64,000 nucleotides of DNA, taken from Rhizobium sp. BK313. Its GTDB lineage: Bacteria; Pseudomonadota; Alphaproteobacteria; Rhizobiales; Rhizobiaceae. A model generated the notes under the pieces. The model ran no database searches. It had not been told where the DNA came from and worked only from the letters and a program-made list of their open reading frames with translations. Within the stretch, counting starts at the first letter, position 1; every line of letters begins with the position of its first letter. Location: the NCBI RefSeq assembly GCF_014193655.1, contig NZ_JACHZQ010000001.1, positions 1,612,001 through 1,676,000 of the forward strand. The letters are read 5' to 3'. Below, in pieces: positions 27,842 to 35,822 of the stretch. The position numbers and the translations under genes are program-made.

Positions 27842-28184
27842 CGGCCTTCTCCTTCCGTTTCAGTTCCTCGACAACCTTGTCCAACTCGTCGAAGCGTGCG
27901 TTCCAGAGCTGGCGGTACCTCTCGATCCATGCCGCCTCTTCCTCCAGTCGGCGCAGGCCGAGCTTGCAGGTTCGCACGCGCCCGACCTTTTCCGTGGTGA
28001 CGAGCCCCGCCTGCTCCAAGACGCCGACATGCTTCTTCATGCCCGTGAGAGTCATGCGGAACTTCTCGGCAAGGTCCGTGATCGAAGCGTCTGCACGCCC
28101 GAGCTCCTCTAGAACGCCGCGTCGGGTGGCGTCCGAGAGCGCGGCGAACGAGACATCGAAGCGGGTCGGCATATACTGAACCAT
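27819..28184 (-). CDS. ArsR family transcriptional regulator
   Basis: A 121-residue winged-helix repressor: AALSDATRRGVLEELGRADA near 14-33, SITDLAEKFRMTLTGMKKHV as the recognition helices and EQAGLVTTEKVGRVRTCKL as wing. No cysteine metal site is evident, consistent with the non-metal SdpR-like subgroup that accompanies SRPBCC proteins. ATG 28184 begins MVQY and sits inside a 24-bp palindrome; a second in-frame ATG at 28172 is possible. The transcript may be leaderless. Confidence 0.9.
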   Translation of the reverse strand: MVQYMPTRFDVSFAALSDATRRGVLEELGRADASITDLAEKFRMTLTGMKKHVGVLEQAGLVTTEKVGRVRTCKLGLRRLEEEAAWIERYRQLWNARFDELDKVVEELKRKEKADGLKKRE

Positions 28185-28196
28185 ATGGTTCAGTAT
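28173..28196. promoter_or_regulatory. palindromic operator over the arsR-type start codon
   Basis: A perfect 24-bp palindrome, half-site ATACTGAACCAT, centred at 28184/28185. The regulator's start codon lies in its middle. ArsR-type repressors bind palindromes of this size, so autoregulation by blocking the promoter and start region is likely. Confidence 0.75.
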
Positions 28197-29029
28197 TTAA
28201 CACACGGATTGGCGACATACAAGGGGAGGCCGAGCGCGCGCTGCATTCCCAACCGCCTTCGCTCCCAAATCGACCTCACCTCGATACAGATTCGATCGAC
28301 TCGGGGATCCCCAGGCAGTCGGGAACCAAGTTCCGTACGACAGCTGCGAGCACTCCCACTCAGATGTGAAGACGCGACTGGACCGTTTGCCTGCTAGACG
28401 AAGACTGGAGACCGTGGTCTGTGCAGGTCCCCTCATCCCTACACCAGAGTAACTACCTGACAGTCATCCGCCCTATTCCGGGCTGAGACATGGCCCTGGC
28501 CATTTGGTAAGCGCTGCAAATCCAGGTGTTTCCGCTTGAGTCACCCGCCAGATGCAGCAGAAAAACCACGCGCTGGCGGGTGTCGATCTCAGCCGCCGCA
28601 GTTTCGTTCTGTGTGCTGAGCTCCGACCGCCGATCAAGCGGTCGCCGCTACTGGAGCTTCCGGGATCAACCAGGCTACATTGATCCACATGGCTTTCCGC
28701 GAAGGTATGCAGCAGTTGTATGAATCCCTGGCGGTCTACCCGGGCCACGATTTGGGAGGATCATACGTTCACATCGCATCTTCGTGAAGCAGACCACGTG
28801 AAGAACCTTCAGATGGTTCACGCCATCTGCTGGTTCGGTGATCGCGAGAGCAAGTCATCGAGTCAGAAAAACAAGGTGCGGGACCCTTTGCGCGAATTGG
28901 CGGCCGTCGCCAGAGGACCAGGCAAACTGAAAGTCGCCTACCGCCAACCACATCTACACTTCAGTATGATTTCGGCAGCGGCCAATAACAACTAAAGTGA
29001 AGTTCGCGCAATTACGACGAGGTGCTCAC
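28185..29029. other. 845-base stretch without a convincing gene
   Basis: Frames on both strands are short and of shadow-like composition (Arg/Ser/Pro-rich). A 65-codon GTG frame from 28799 (starting VKNLQMVHAICWFG) and a 32-codon ATG frame from 28689 were considered but lack a good ribosome-binding site and recognisable family. The stretch probably holds decayed sequence plus the promoter of the small lipoprotein gene at its right end. Confidence 0.5.
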
Positions 29030-29191
29030 ATGACAATCTACTCAACGCGCCGATCGCGTCTACAACTGGCGGCAATTCCCACACTAGCCGTGGTCATTGC
29101 ATTCACCCTCGCCTCCTGCACTACCAACAAATATGGAACGCCAGAGCAAAGTCTGCCCGTGAGCCACCATGGGGCGGGCTCAAACCGTTAG
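29030..29191 (+). CDS. small lipoprotein
   Basis: A 53-residue protein: basic start, hydrophobic stretch (IPTLAVVIAFTLASC) and lipobox LASC with Cys near residue 30, then a short polar tail TTNKYGTPEQSLPVSHHG. GAGG lies 7 bases before ATG 29030. The acylated mature peptide would be only about 24 residues. No family known to me. Confidence 0.6.
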   Translation: MTIYSTRRSRLQLAAIPTLAVVIAFTLASCTTNKYGTPEQSLPVSHHGAGSNR

Positions 29192-29417
29192 GGTACTCGA
29201 ACGACTGTGATCTGCCGGGTGCGCGGTAGGCGGCATCGGCCCGCCCCCGGGTGGACCTTGTCCTGGCCCTGCTGTTTCCGCGCGTCGATCACAAGAGGAA
29301 AGCTGACGCCTTCGTATATTCGGCCTTGGTATTAGGAATGCCTAGTAGTAGGCCAACAGCGTTCTCGGCCCTTCGTTCCCTTAACGACATCGACGCCTTC
29401 TGGACGTCGAGCCTTCT

Positions 29418-29879
29418 TCATCTCTTCCGATGGTCGTCATGCTCGCTTTGTGAAAGCCTGATGTCCTGCAGGAACCGGAAGAGCGACCCCGCCAGCAAGC
29501 AGAGTGCCGCAACGAATAATATGGCGGCTCCCGGTTCGTGACGGTATCCGAAAAAGGCGACGACGAAACCGAAGAGGAGCAGAAACGTCACGCCAATTCC
29601 GGCCAACACAGCCAGGTGCAATGCGCTGTTCAAGAGGAGTTCTCGTCGCCTCAGTTCCCCGATTTCCTTCTTCAGCCAGGCTCGGGCGACGTCATTTTCG
29701 TCGATCTCGCGGAGGTTTCTAATCCGCTGCGTAACGCCGGCAATCCGATTGACCAGAACCGACACCATCCCAGCGACAGCATTGAGCATGAACGCAGGCG
29801 CGACCGCCTGATTGATCATAGTGGAAAGCTGATCGGCGTCGACTGGCATATAAGCACCTACGATCGGAATGTTCGGCAT
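29418..29879 (-). CDS. DUF2721 family membrane protein
   Basis: A 153-residue membrane protein of the DUF2721 type: QAVAPAFMLNAVAGMVSVLV near 24-43, then RIAGVTQRIRNLRE, a second hydrophobic span (LHLAVLAGIGVTFLLLFGFV) and a third (AILFVAALCLLAGSLFRFLQ). The function is unknown. A second Met at residue 11 (MPVDADQL) may be the real start. The remnant of another membrane protein gene lies just upstream on the same strand. Confidence 0.82.
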   Translation of the reverse strand: MPNIPIVGAYMPVDADQLSTMINQAVAPAFMLNAVAGMVSVLVNRIAGVTQRIRNLREIDENDVARAWLKKEIGELRRRELLLNSALHLAVLAGIGVTFLLLFGFVVAFFGYRHEPGAAILFVAALCLLAGSLFRFLQDIRLSQSEHDDHRKR

Positions 29880-29908
29880 AAATGGACGACCACATCGCCG
29901 TGGAGGCG

Positions 29909-30168
29909 CTACGGAATGACATTGACAGCCCGCGCGGCCACGAGGACGAGTGTCAGCAGCGAGATGCCACTTTCGAGCATCATGAGCGCCTTCGCAAGTG
30001 GCGTAAGTGGTGGCAGGTCGGACTGAAAGCCGTCGCCGTATTGAACGCCAGAGATAGATAATCGATGTAGAACGGCCGCCAATCCGGCGGCGCGAATTCG
30101 CGGGCCGGCACCTGGGGTAAGAGCCAGCCGGGTCTCCTTGCTATCCCACGCGCGACGAGCCAGTCACG
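29909..30168 (-). pseudogene. conserved membrane protein gene, 3' remnant with a 4-base deletion
   Basis: On the minus strand one frame reads PDWRPFYIDYLSLAFNTATA then FSPT, and the next frame continues DLPPLTPLAKALMMLESGIS then LLTLVLVAARAVNVIP and a stop at 29909. Together they give the natural C-terminus of an ion-channel-like or DUF1345-like membrane protein. The frames would join if GACC at 30016-30019 were present twice, so a 4-base slippage deletion at a tandem GACC is the simplest reading. An in-frame stop at 30169-30171 closes the 5' side, and the N-terminal part is missing. Confidence 0.65.
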
Positions 30169-30194
30169 TCAACCTTGTCTGGTCTTGATCTTCG

Positions 30195-30293
30195 TCAGGT
30201 CGACGACTGTCGTGTGATTGAGAGCACGACCGCCATCAGCGAGGCGAGCAATGCCGCTTGCAGCGAGAGCTTGTTGAATACTTCACAGGTCAT
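30195..30293 (-). CDS. possible 32-residue membrane peptide
   Basis: ATG at 30293 with GGAG six bases upstream opens a 32-codon frame: MTCEVFNKLSLQAALLASLM then AVVLSITRQSST. It has one hydrophobic span and lies 31 bases after the OmpA-like stop on the same strand. It may be a real small membrane peptide or the broken start of a larger exported protein; the next frame here matches a piece of a DUF900 hydrolase instead. Confidence 0.3.
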   Translation of the reverse strand: MTCEVFNKLSLQAALLASLMAVVLSITRQSST

Positions 30294-30324
30294 TGCTCGC
30301 TCCGATGCATGGTTGGGAGTCCGA

Positions 30325-30894
30325 CTACTTCAACAGGCCGAGATTGAAGAGCTGAACCCGTCGGTTGACGGCCGAAGTCGGGTTTGTCCCATCGATCGGA
30401 TATTCCTGGCCCGCACCAACCGCAAACAGACGCTCCGGCTTGATGGCGAAGGTCGTCGACAGTGCCTCCTTGATGGCATTGGCGCGGTCTTCGCTGAGCT
30501 GAAGGTTATGCTTGGCGTCGCCCGTCGAGCTTGTGTGTCCGACGATCAGGAACGAGTACCGCGCCAGATTGGGATGATGAAGCGCATCGGCGATCAGCCC
30601 GAGGGTGCGATAGGATTCCGGTTCCATCGCGACTGAGTTGTTGACGAAGTTGAGCTCCACGACGAGTTGCGAGAGTTGGGCAAGCTTGCTCCAGTCCGGC
30701 AGGCCTGCGGCACTTCCTGCAGGATTGGCCGCCGCCTGCTGCTTCAGCAACATGACGTCGATCTGTGGTGCGACCTTGCCGGCATTGTCGAGGCTGGCGA
30801 TGATCCGCTGTTGCGATACTTCCTGGCCGGAAGCGGCAACGGGCAGAAGTAGAATGCCGGCGATAAGAGCGGCGCTAATTCGATGAACGGACAT
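30325..30894 (-). CDS. OmpA family protein
   Basis: A 189-residue exported protein with a signal peptide (AALIAGILLLPVAASG) and a C-terminal OmpA peptidoglycan-binding domain: LNFVNNSVAMEPESYRTLGL near 80-99, FLIVGHTSSTGDAKHNLQLS near 115, SEDRANAIKEAL and a final NRRVQLFNLG. It lacks a beta-barrel, so it should be periplasmic and bind peptidoglycan. ATG 30894 has AGGAG 8 bases upstream, better placed than the two earlier in-frame ATGs. Confidence 0.85.
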   Translation of the reverse strand: MSVHRISAALIAGILLLPVAASGQEVSQQRIIASLDNAGKVAPQIDVMLLKQQAAANPAGSAAGLPDWSKLAQLSQLVVELNFVNNSVAMEPESYRTLGLIADALHHPNLARYSFLIVGHTSSTGDAKHNLQLSEDRANAIKEALSTTFAIKPERLFAVGAGQEYPIDGTNPTSAVNRRVQLFNLGLLK

Positions 30895-30922
30895 TTTCAT
30901 TTCTCCTGTTCCAGACATGCTT

Positions 30923-31348
30923 CTAGCGCCAACCGGCGTCGGTGATCGCCTGGCTGCATTTGGGCCCGGTGACGCGATCAGCCTTGACTAGGCAGGACAG
31001 CATGTTGCCGTCGCCCTTAACCCCCTTGCAGGTGGTTGCCATATTGCGCCTGCAGACCGTGTAATAGGCGATCTGTGCTGCCTGGCGCTGCTTGATCGAA
31101 GCGATGACGCCTGCAAGCGTCGAGGTGCAAGTCGGAGAGACCTTTGCGGCGTTCTTCTGAAGGCAATTGGTGATCGCGTTGTTGCCGAGGTTGAGGCCGC
31201 TGCAGACCTTCTTGATGTCCTCACCGCAGCTTTTGGCAAGCGTGGTGACGGCGTCGGCATAGCTGATGGTGTCGGCGCGGGCGACGACGGAGAGGCTGAG
31301 AAAGGCGACAAGCGCCCCGGCCCCGATAAAGGCTATTCTGCTTTTCAT
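30923..31348 (-). CDS. exported cysteine-rich repeat protein
   Basis: A 141-residue exported protein with a signal ending at VVARA. The mature part has about eight cysteines in a GLG1-type (Cys-rich FGFR/Golgi apparatus protein) spacing: LAKSCGEDIKKVCSGL, ITNCLQKNAAKVSPTC, then YTVCRRNMATTC, GNMLSCLVK and GPKCSQAI. These repeats form disulfide-linked helical pairs in eukaryotes; the bacterial role is unknown. It lies 28 bases upstream of the OmpA-like start and the two are likely cotranscribed. Confidence 0.8.
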   Translation of the reverse strand: MKSRIAFIGAGALVAFLSLSVVARADTISYADAVTTLAKSCGEDIKKVCSGLNLGNNAITNCLQKNAAKVSPTCTSTLAGVIASIKQRQAAQIAYYTVCRRNMATTCKGVKGDGNMLSCLVKADRVTGPKCSQAITDAGWR

Positions 31349-31498
31349 GCTTAGTCCTCTCTCTTGTTAAACAGTGGATGTACCCTTGCAAGCACCGCCG
31401 GGCGCTCCGCCTGGACCTGATGATCAAGCACTTTGAATTCATGCTGCTTCCGTCCTGTGCCGGTCAGGGCCCCCTAAATGTCGGTCGCCCAGCCAATG

Positions 31499-31837
31499 TC
31501 AGATACGCGGCCAGGTCTGCGACTGGCAGAACACCCTCATGACGCAACCCTTCATCGTCACGGAATTGCCGGACACGGTCATCGTGCCGTCATAGGTCTT
31601 CCCGGCGTCCGGATCGGTGATCCTGCCGGCATAGTGGCCGCCGCTCCCCTTGAAGGTGCCGATCTGCTCGCCCTTGTGCTTGCCCGTTTTCAGCACGATG
31701 CAGTAGCCGCTGCCGCAAGGGCCGATCGCCGCGATGGTGCCAGCCTCGGTCCTCCAGTTACCGACGATTGGGTCGGCGGCGTGGGCTGACGCCGTCGCCA
31801 TGGCGACAGCCGCGACGACAAACAGAATTCTCCTCAT
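31499..31837 (-). CDS. DUF2147-like small exported protein
   Basis: A 112-residue exported protein: signal (RRILFVVAAVAMATASAHAA), then DPIVGNWRTEAGTIAAIGPC and GSGYCIVLKTG, which is the DUF2147 opening, and ending KGCVMRVFCQSQTW. Four Cys suggest two disulfides in the periplasm. The ATG at 31837 has GGAGAG about 6 bases upstream. Function unknown. Confidence 0.78.
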   Translation of the reverse strand: MRRILFVVAAVAMATASAHAADPIVGNWRTEAGTIAAIGPCGSGYCIVLKTGKHKGEQIGTFKGSGGHYAGRITDPDAGKTYDGTMTVSGNSVTMKGCVMRVFCQSQTWPRI

Positions 31838-31871
31838 GTGATCTCTCCTTGAACCAGACGACGAAATTCGA

Positions 31872-32084
31872 TCAGCAGTAGTAGACGCCGACGGCGCAGC
31901 GGCGGACGGTACTCCGAGCAACTCCGGCGACGCTGAACGGGGCGAGCGGACGACCGATCCTCGCTTCCCCGTCCCTGACAAGGGCGCCGAAGTCGGGCAC
32001 CAAGTGCTGTGCTCCGACTTCCATGCCCGCCGATGTGATCACGGCCGTGATTGAGACGATCCTGAGCCTCCTCACCACCGTCAT
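31872..32084 (-). CDS. 70-residue exported peptide, GVYYC family, copy 1
   Basis: A 70-residue protein with a basic, hydrophobic signal-like start (VVRRLRIVSITAVITSAG) and a conserved C-terminus EARIGRPLAPFSVAGV then ARSTVRRCAVGVYYC. A second copy of exactly the same length is at 36626. The conserved half is at the C-terminus and ends in Tyr-Tyr-Cys, which suggests an anchored or disulfide-bonded tail. It lies 28 bases after the Tyr/Pro-tailed protein on the same strand. The family is not known to me; the ribosome-binding site is weak. Confidence 0.65.
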   Translation of the reverse strand: MTVVRRLRIVSITAVITSAGMEVGAQHLVPDFGALVRDGEARIGRPLAPFSVAGVARSTVRRCAVGVYYC

Positions 32085-32112
32085 AGTATGAGATGCATGC
32101 GTATCGGCAGGC

Positions 32113-32811
32113 TCAGTAGCAGGGAGGATACGGGTAGTACCCGCATGCCGGTGGCCGATAGTAGTAGTAAGGTCGGTCGGCAACGGCCGCGGCACCAAGT
32201 GCCGCCCCAGCGACGACGCCTGCACCGTAATATGCACCAGGATGGGCGTACCAACCGCCACGCCAGACCGGAGCGTGGGCGAAACCGCCGCCGACTGCGA
32301 CGCCACCATACGGACCGCGCGCCGCGAACCAGTCGATGAACAGCGACGCCGGTCCATCAGCTCCGGCAAGGTCACCTTCAAGGACGGCTACGTCGAAGGT
32401 CAGGTTTCCGCCCTCGATCTTCGGCGTCTTCAGGACGACAACCGCATCGGCGACGGAATCTCCCTTGGAACTCAGGACTGATATCGTCGCGTTTGGCGGA
32501 TCCTTGGCGAAGCTGTCAGCGCCCTCATCCCATTGCTTGATGAATTCGGTGGTGAGCACATGACCCGCGGAGCGCACCGGGCGGTCGGCGAATACGATCG
32601 ATGTCGGAGAGATGGCACTCATGGTGAGCTTGCCGTTCTCCAGCTTGGCACCTCCGGAATTGAGGACGGCAAGCGACGGCACCATCTTTGACTTGGTTGC
32701 ACCGATGGTCTTCTGCGCGGGTGCTGAGATCGCGTCCTGCGCCAAGACGGGCGATGTCGATAGAAGGCTCGCGGCGACCGCGACCATGCACATTTCGAAG
32801 ATTCTAAACAT
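32113..32811 (-). CDS. exported protein with Gly/Tyr/Pro-rich tail
   Basis: A 232-residue exported protein: signal (VAVAASLLSTSPVLAQ), a beta-rich middle (LAVLNSGGAKLENGKLTM; SPTSIVFADRPVRSAGHVLT) and a low-complexity tail from about residue 165 rich in Gly, Ala and Tyr, ending YYYYRPPACGYYPYPPCY. The middle fits a small envelope or stress-associated domain with a Tyr/Pro surface tail; no named family. It is followed by the GVYYC copy 1 gene. The ATG at 32811 begins MFRIFEM. Confidence 0.7.
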   Translation of the reverse strand: MFRIFEMCMVAVAASLLSTSPVLAQDAISAPAQKTIGATKSKMVPSLAVLNSGGAKLENGKLTMSAISPTSIVFADRPVRSAGHVLTTEFIKQWDEGADSFAKDPPNATISVLSSKGDSVADAVVVLKTPKIEGGNLTFDVAVLEGDLAGADGPASLFIDWFAARGPYGGVAVGGGFAHAPVWRGGWYAHPGAYYGAGVVAGAALGAAAVADRPYYYYRPPACGYYPYPPCY

Positions 32812-32850
32812 TAGTCTCACTCCCGGTTCGCTGTTCAAAATGGTGAGCGT

Positions 32851-33120
32851 CTATTGTCGTGGCAGTTTGAGTGGGACGACCGCGGCCCGCTCGAGGACCT
32901 GCGCTATCTCCATCCGCAGGCTGTCTATGAGTTCCTCATACTCGGCGATGCGCTCATCACGCTCCGGAGCGGACGATCGCTCCCACTGCAGTTTCTCGTC
33001 ATGGGCAGTCAGGAAGTCGTCGCACATGTCGCGAAACCCCTCGTCGCGGGCGGCGACCTCCTCGATGATTTTGGCGTGCTCCTTGAAGGAGCCGTTTACG
33101 AATTCAACACCGTTCCCCAT
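32851..33120 (-). CDS. small coiled-coil hypothetical protein
   Basis: An 89-residue charged, helical protein: FKEHAKIIEEVAARDEGFRD near 11-31 and ERDERIAEYEELIDSLRMEI near 54-73. It resembles a family of short uncharacterised bacterial proteins of about 80 residues with an HxxxIE...F start and a YEELxxxLxxEI end. It starts 5 bases after the truncated DUF3604 frame and may lie at a rearrangement junction. Confidence 0.55.
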   Translation of the reverse strand: MGNGVEFVNGSFKEHAKIIEEVAARDEGFRDMCDDFLTAHDEKLQWERSSAPERDERIAEYEELIDSLRMEIAQVLERAAVVPLKLPRQ

Positions 33121-33125
33121 CGGTT

Positions 33126-33572
33126 TTATCCATTCGCAAATGTCGCCTCGTCGAGCGGCTTGCCGCTGGCTATGCTGTCCGCGAGAAACGAGAAAATCTT
33201 CGTGGCGCTATTGTCTTTGGTCACCTTCAGCTTGGCGGCGATCGGGAGCTTGCTGATCGGCGACGTGGGATCGTTGGCTAGACGGACGACGCCGACATAT
33301 TCCGAGTGATCGGTGACGCCCTGGAAATCGAGGGGCGTCTTGATCTTCACGTCGAAGCCGGCTTGATGCTTGATGGTCTGACCCATCGAGGACTGGCAGG
33401 CCTCTTCCGGTCCGGTCACCGTGTTCCCGATGATGCAGGCCAGCGACGACCAGCTCGTGTGCTGATGGGTCTGTCCGAAGTAGGCGTGCCGTTCCTGGGC
33501 GGCGGCCCCCGTCGCAGCGACTGCGAGGATGGTTGAGGAAAGCAACGGTAGGACCCGGTTCGACCTGCGCAT
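33126..33572 (-). pseudogene. DUF3604 protein, N-terminal fragment
   Basis: The frame gives 148 residues: signal (LPLLSSTILAVAATGAAAQ), then the DUF3604 opening RHAYFGQTHQHTSWSSLA, FDVKIKTPLDFQGVTDHSEY and FSFLADSIASGKPLDEATFA. DUF3604 proteins are usually several hundred residues long; here a TAA stop follows ATFANG and no continuation is found in any frame. This is a truncated gene, cut where the coiled-coil gene begins. It may still be translated as an exported fragment. Confidence 0.8.
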
Positions 33573-33867
33573 GTCTTGCCCTCGATTGCGGTTTGACTTT
33601 GGGGATGGAAGGTCTCCCGTCAACCTGTGAGCAGCGGACTAGAAAGCGCAAGGTATGTAACAGTAACATACGGTCCCGCGCGCGGCGTAGCTTCGGTAGA
33701 TCTCCGCCACCTGTTGCCGCGAGCAAAGGGCGCTTCTCATTGCAAGATCTGCTTTGGTGCCTGGCACTCGCCGTTATGGACGAAGGTCCGCTTCCGCAGT
33801 AGGTTGCATTCGAAAATGGTGATATAACATTAGCAAGAGTCCCTCAGGAGCGGGTGAGGAGCAAGCC

Positions 33868-35697
33868 GTGCAGAACGAATTGCCAGCGGGGGGCGAGGCT
33901 GCGCCGCCATTGTCACGCCCTGCCCCGAGCCCGGATGATATACGTGCCCAGCTTGAGCGCATCATCAACAGTCCCGAATTCCCCCACGTCGGTCGGAGCG
34001 CTGCCTTCCTGACGTATGTCACGGAGGAAGCGCTTGCCGACCGTGCGGCGCGGATCAAGGGCTACTCGATCGCAGTAGAGGTCTTCAAGCGGAGCGAAGG
34101 GTTCACTCAGGACGATCCTGTCGTGCGCATCGAGGCGGGACGACTGCGTCGCTCGCTGGAGCGCTACTACCTCGTCGCGGGACAGCATGATCCGATCAGA
34201 ATTGACATCCCCAAAGGTGGATACGCGCCATCCTTCGTCTGGAACGAAGAGGTCTCAGGCTCCTCCGGCCACGACGTTGCGGCGCCGGAACCCCGACGAT
34301 CAGCTCGCCTGCAGTTGCAGACACTGATGCCGTTCGGTGTAGGAGCTAGCGTCATGCTCGGCGTTGTGATTGTCGCGTTGGCCCTAACCGCCTATCTGCC
34401 GCCCATACGGTTTGGCTCCTCGTCCCAAGCACCATCCCCCGAGGAGGGTCCGACGCTTGTCATCGCCCCGTTTGCCAATCTTGGCGATGGTCCGCAGGCG
34501 GCGCTCTACACGGCAGGCCTGACCGAGGAACTTCTGACGGCGCTCCCCCGCTTCAAGGAGATCACGGTCTTCGGCCGCGAGACATCCAAATCCCTGCCTT
34601 CGGGGGTCGAGGCGTCCCAGGTCCGCGACGAGCTGGGCGCTCGCTTTCTTCTTGCGGGCAGCGTTCGCGTTTCGGGTGACCGCGTCCGTGTGACAGCGCG
34701 CCTGCTTGATACCGACAACGACGAAATCCTGTGGTCGCAGACCTACGACAACGACACCAAGAGCGGCGATCTGTTCAGTATCCAGTCGGATGTTGCTAAC
34801 AAGGTGGCGAGCGCCGTGGCGCAACCCTACGGCATCATGGCTCAAGCGGACGCCTCCAATCCGCCCCCTGACGATCTCGGCGCCTATGGCTGCACGCTGA
34901 GCTTCTATGGATACCGTGCGGAACTAAGTGCCAACCGGCATCTGGAGGTGCGCGAGTGCCTTGAGAGCGCTGTCGCGCGCTATCCGTCCTTCGCCACCGC
35001 ATGGGCGATGCTCTCCATCATCTATCTCGATGAGGACCGCTTTCGGTTCAATCCGCGCACCGACGCGTCACTGCCGATTGATCGCAGCTTGCAGGCAGCC
35101 CGTCGCGCCGTGCAACTGGATCCGGACAACACCCGTGCTCATCAGGCGCTGATGACGGCATTATTCTTCAATCAGGAGGTTCCCGAAGCCCTCCGCGTCG
35201 GCGAACAGGCGTTAGCGACCAATCCGAACGACACTGAACTGCTCGGAGAATTTGGTACGCGTGTCGCGATGAGTGGCGAATGGCAACGTGGAGCGGCCTT
35301 GCTCGACCGCGCCCTTGCCCTCAACCCCGGCGGTGGTGGCTACTACCACGGCACCCGCGCGCTCGCGGCCTACATGCTGCACGACGACAACACCGCGGTC
35401 GTCGAGATCAAGCAGGCCGACCTCCAGAAGTTTCCGCTCTACCATGCCGTTGCCGCCGTCATATACGTCGATGCCGGTATGATGGACGACGCCCGTCGGG
35501 AAGCGACCCGTTTCAACGAGATGCGGCCGGACTTCATTCCCAACATCGTCGCGGAACTCAAGGCGCGGAACTTCCAGCCCGTGGATCGGGCAAGGCTGAT
35601 CGCCGACATTAGAAAGGCTGGCCTGCCCGCACCGGACGAAGTGCGAGCGTCCATGCTGTTGCCGCCGCACGGCTCGGCCGTGCTACAGCCGCGTTAA
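33868..35697 (+). CDS. TolB/TPR signalling-type protein (often called adenylate-cyclase-like)
   Basis: A 609-residue protein. N-terminal cytoplasmic domain (about 25-115; RSAAFLTYVTEEALADRAAR then DPVVRIEAGRLRRSLERYY) of a type often found in rhizobial regulators; a membrane span near 155-178 (SVMLGVVIVALALTAYL); a FlgO/TolB-type domain near 190-325 (LVIAPFANLGDGPQAALYTA; FLLAGSVRVSGDRVRVTARL); and TPR-like repeats to the end. There is no cyclase catalytic core. The start is GTG at 33868 with GAGGAG about 8 bases upstream. It may sense envelope state and act through the cytoplasmic domain; this is inference. Confidence 0.8.
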   Translation: MQNELPAGGEAAPPLSRPAPSPDDIRAQLERIINSPEFPHVGRSAAFLTYVTEEALADRAARIKGYSIAVEVFKRSEGFTQDDPVVRIEAGRLRRSLERYYLVAGQHDPIRIDIPKGGYAPSFVWNEEVSGSSGHDVAAPEPRRSARLQLQTLMPFGVGASVMLGVVIVALALTAYLPPIRFGSSSQAPSPEEGPTLVIAPFANLGDGPQAALYTAGLTEELLTALPRFKEITVFGRETSKSLPSGVEASQVRDELGARFLLAGSVRVSGDRVRVTARLLDTDNDEILWSQTYDNDTKSGDLFSIQSDVANKVASAVAQPYGIMAQADASNPPPDDLGAYGCTLSFYGYRAELSANRHLEVRECLESAVARYPSFATAWAMLSIIYLDEDRFRFNPRTDASLPIDRSLQAARRAVQLDPDNTRAHQALMTALFFNQEVPEALRVGEQALATNPNDTELLGEFGTRVAMSGEWQRGAALLDRALALNPGGGGYYHGTRALAAYMLHDDNTAVVEIKQADLQKFPLYHAVAAVIYVDAGMMDDARREATRFNEMRPDFIPNIVAELKARNFQPVDRARLIADIRKAGLPAPDEVRASMLLPPHGSAVLQPR

Positions 35698-35822
35698 CGC
35701 TTGCGCGGCGCATGCATCGGGGCCGCAATGGCACAGAACCTACCAGATGTTACGGGCGTTCGCCGTCGTCCGGCTGTAGAAGTCGATGGATTGCAAAGAT
35801 CCGCCCAGGAGGGCATGCGTCG

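Noticed and set aside
28689..28787. 32-codon plus-strand frame starting MAFREGMQQLYESLAVYPGH
   Set aside because: Protein-like composition but no ribosome-binding site and no known family; left inside the described empty stretch.
29882..30061. 59-codon plus-strand frame starting MDDHIAVEALRNDIDS
   Set aside because: It lies opposite the clearer minus-strand membrane protein remnant and is explained as its shadow.
30175..30636. 153-codon plus-strand frame over the OmpA-like gene
   Set aside because: Opposite strand of a gene with signal peptide and OmpA motif; composition is that of a shadow frame.
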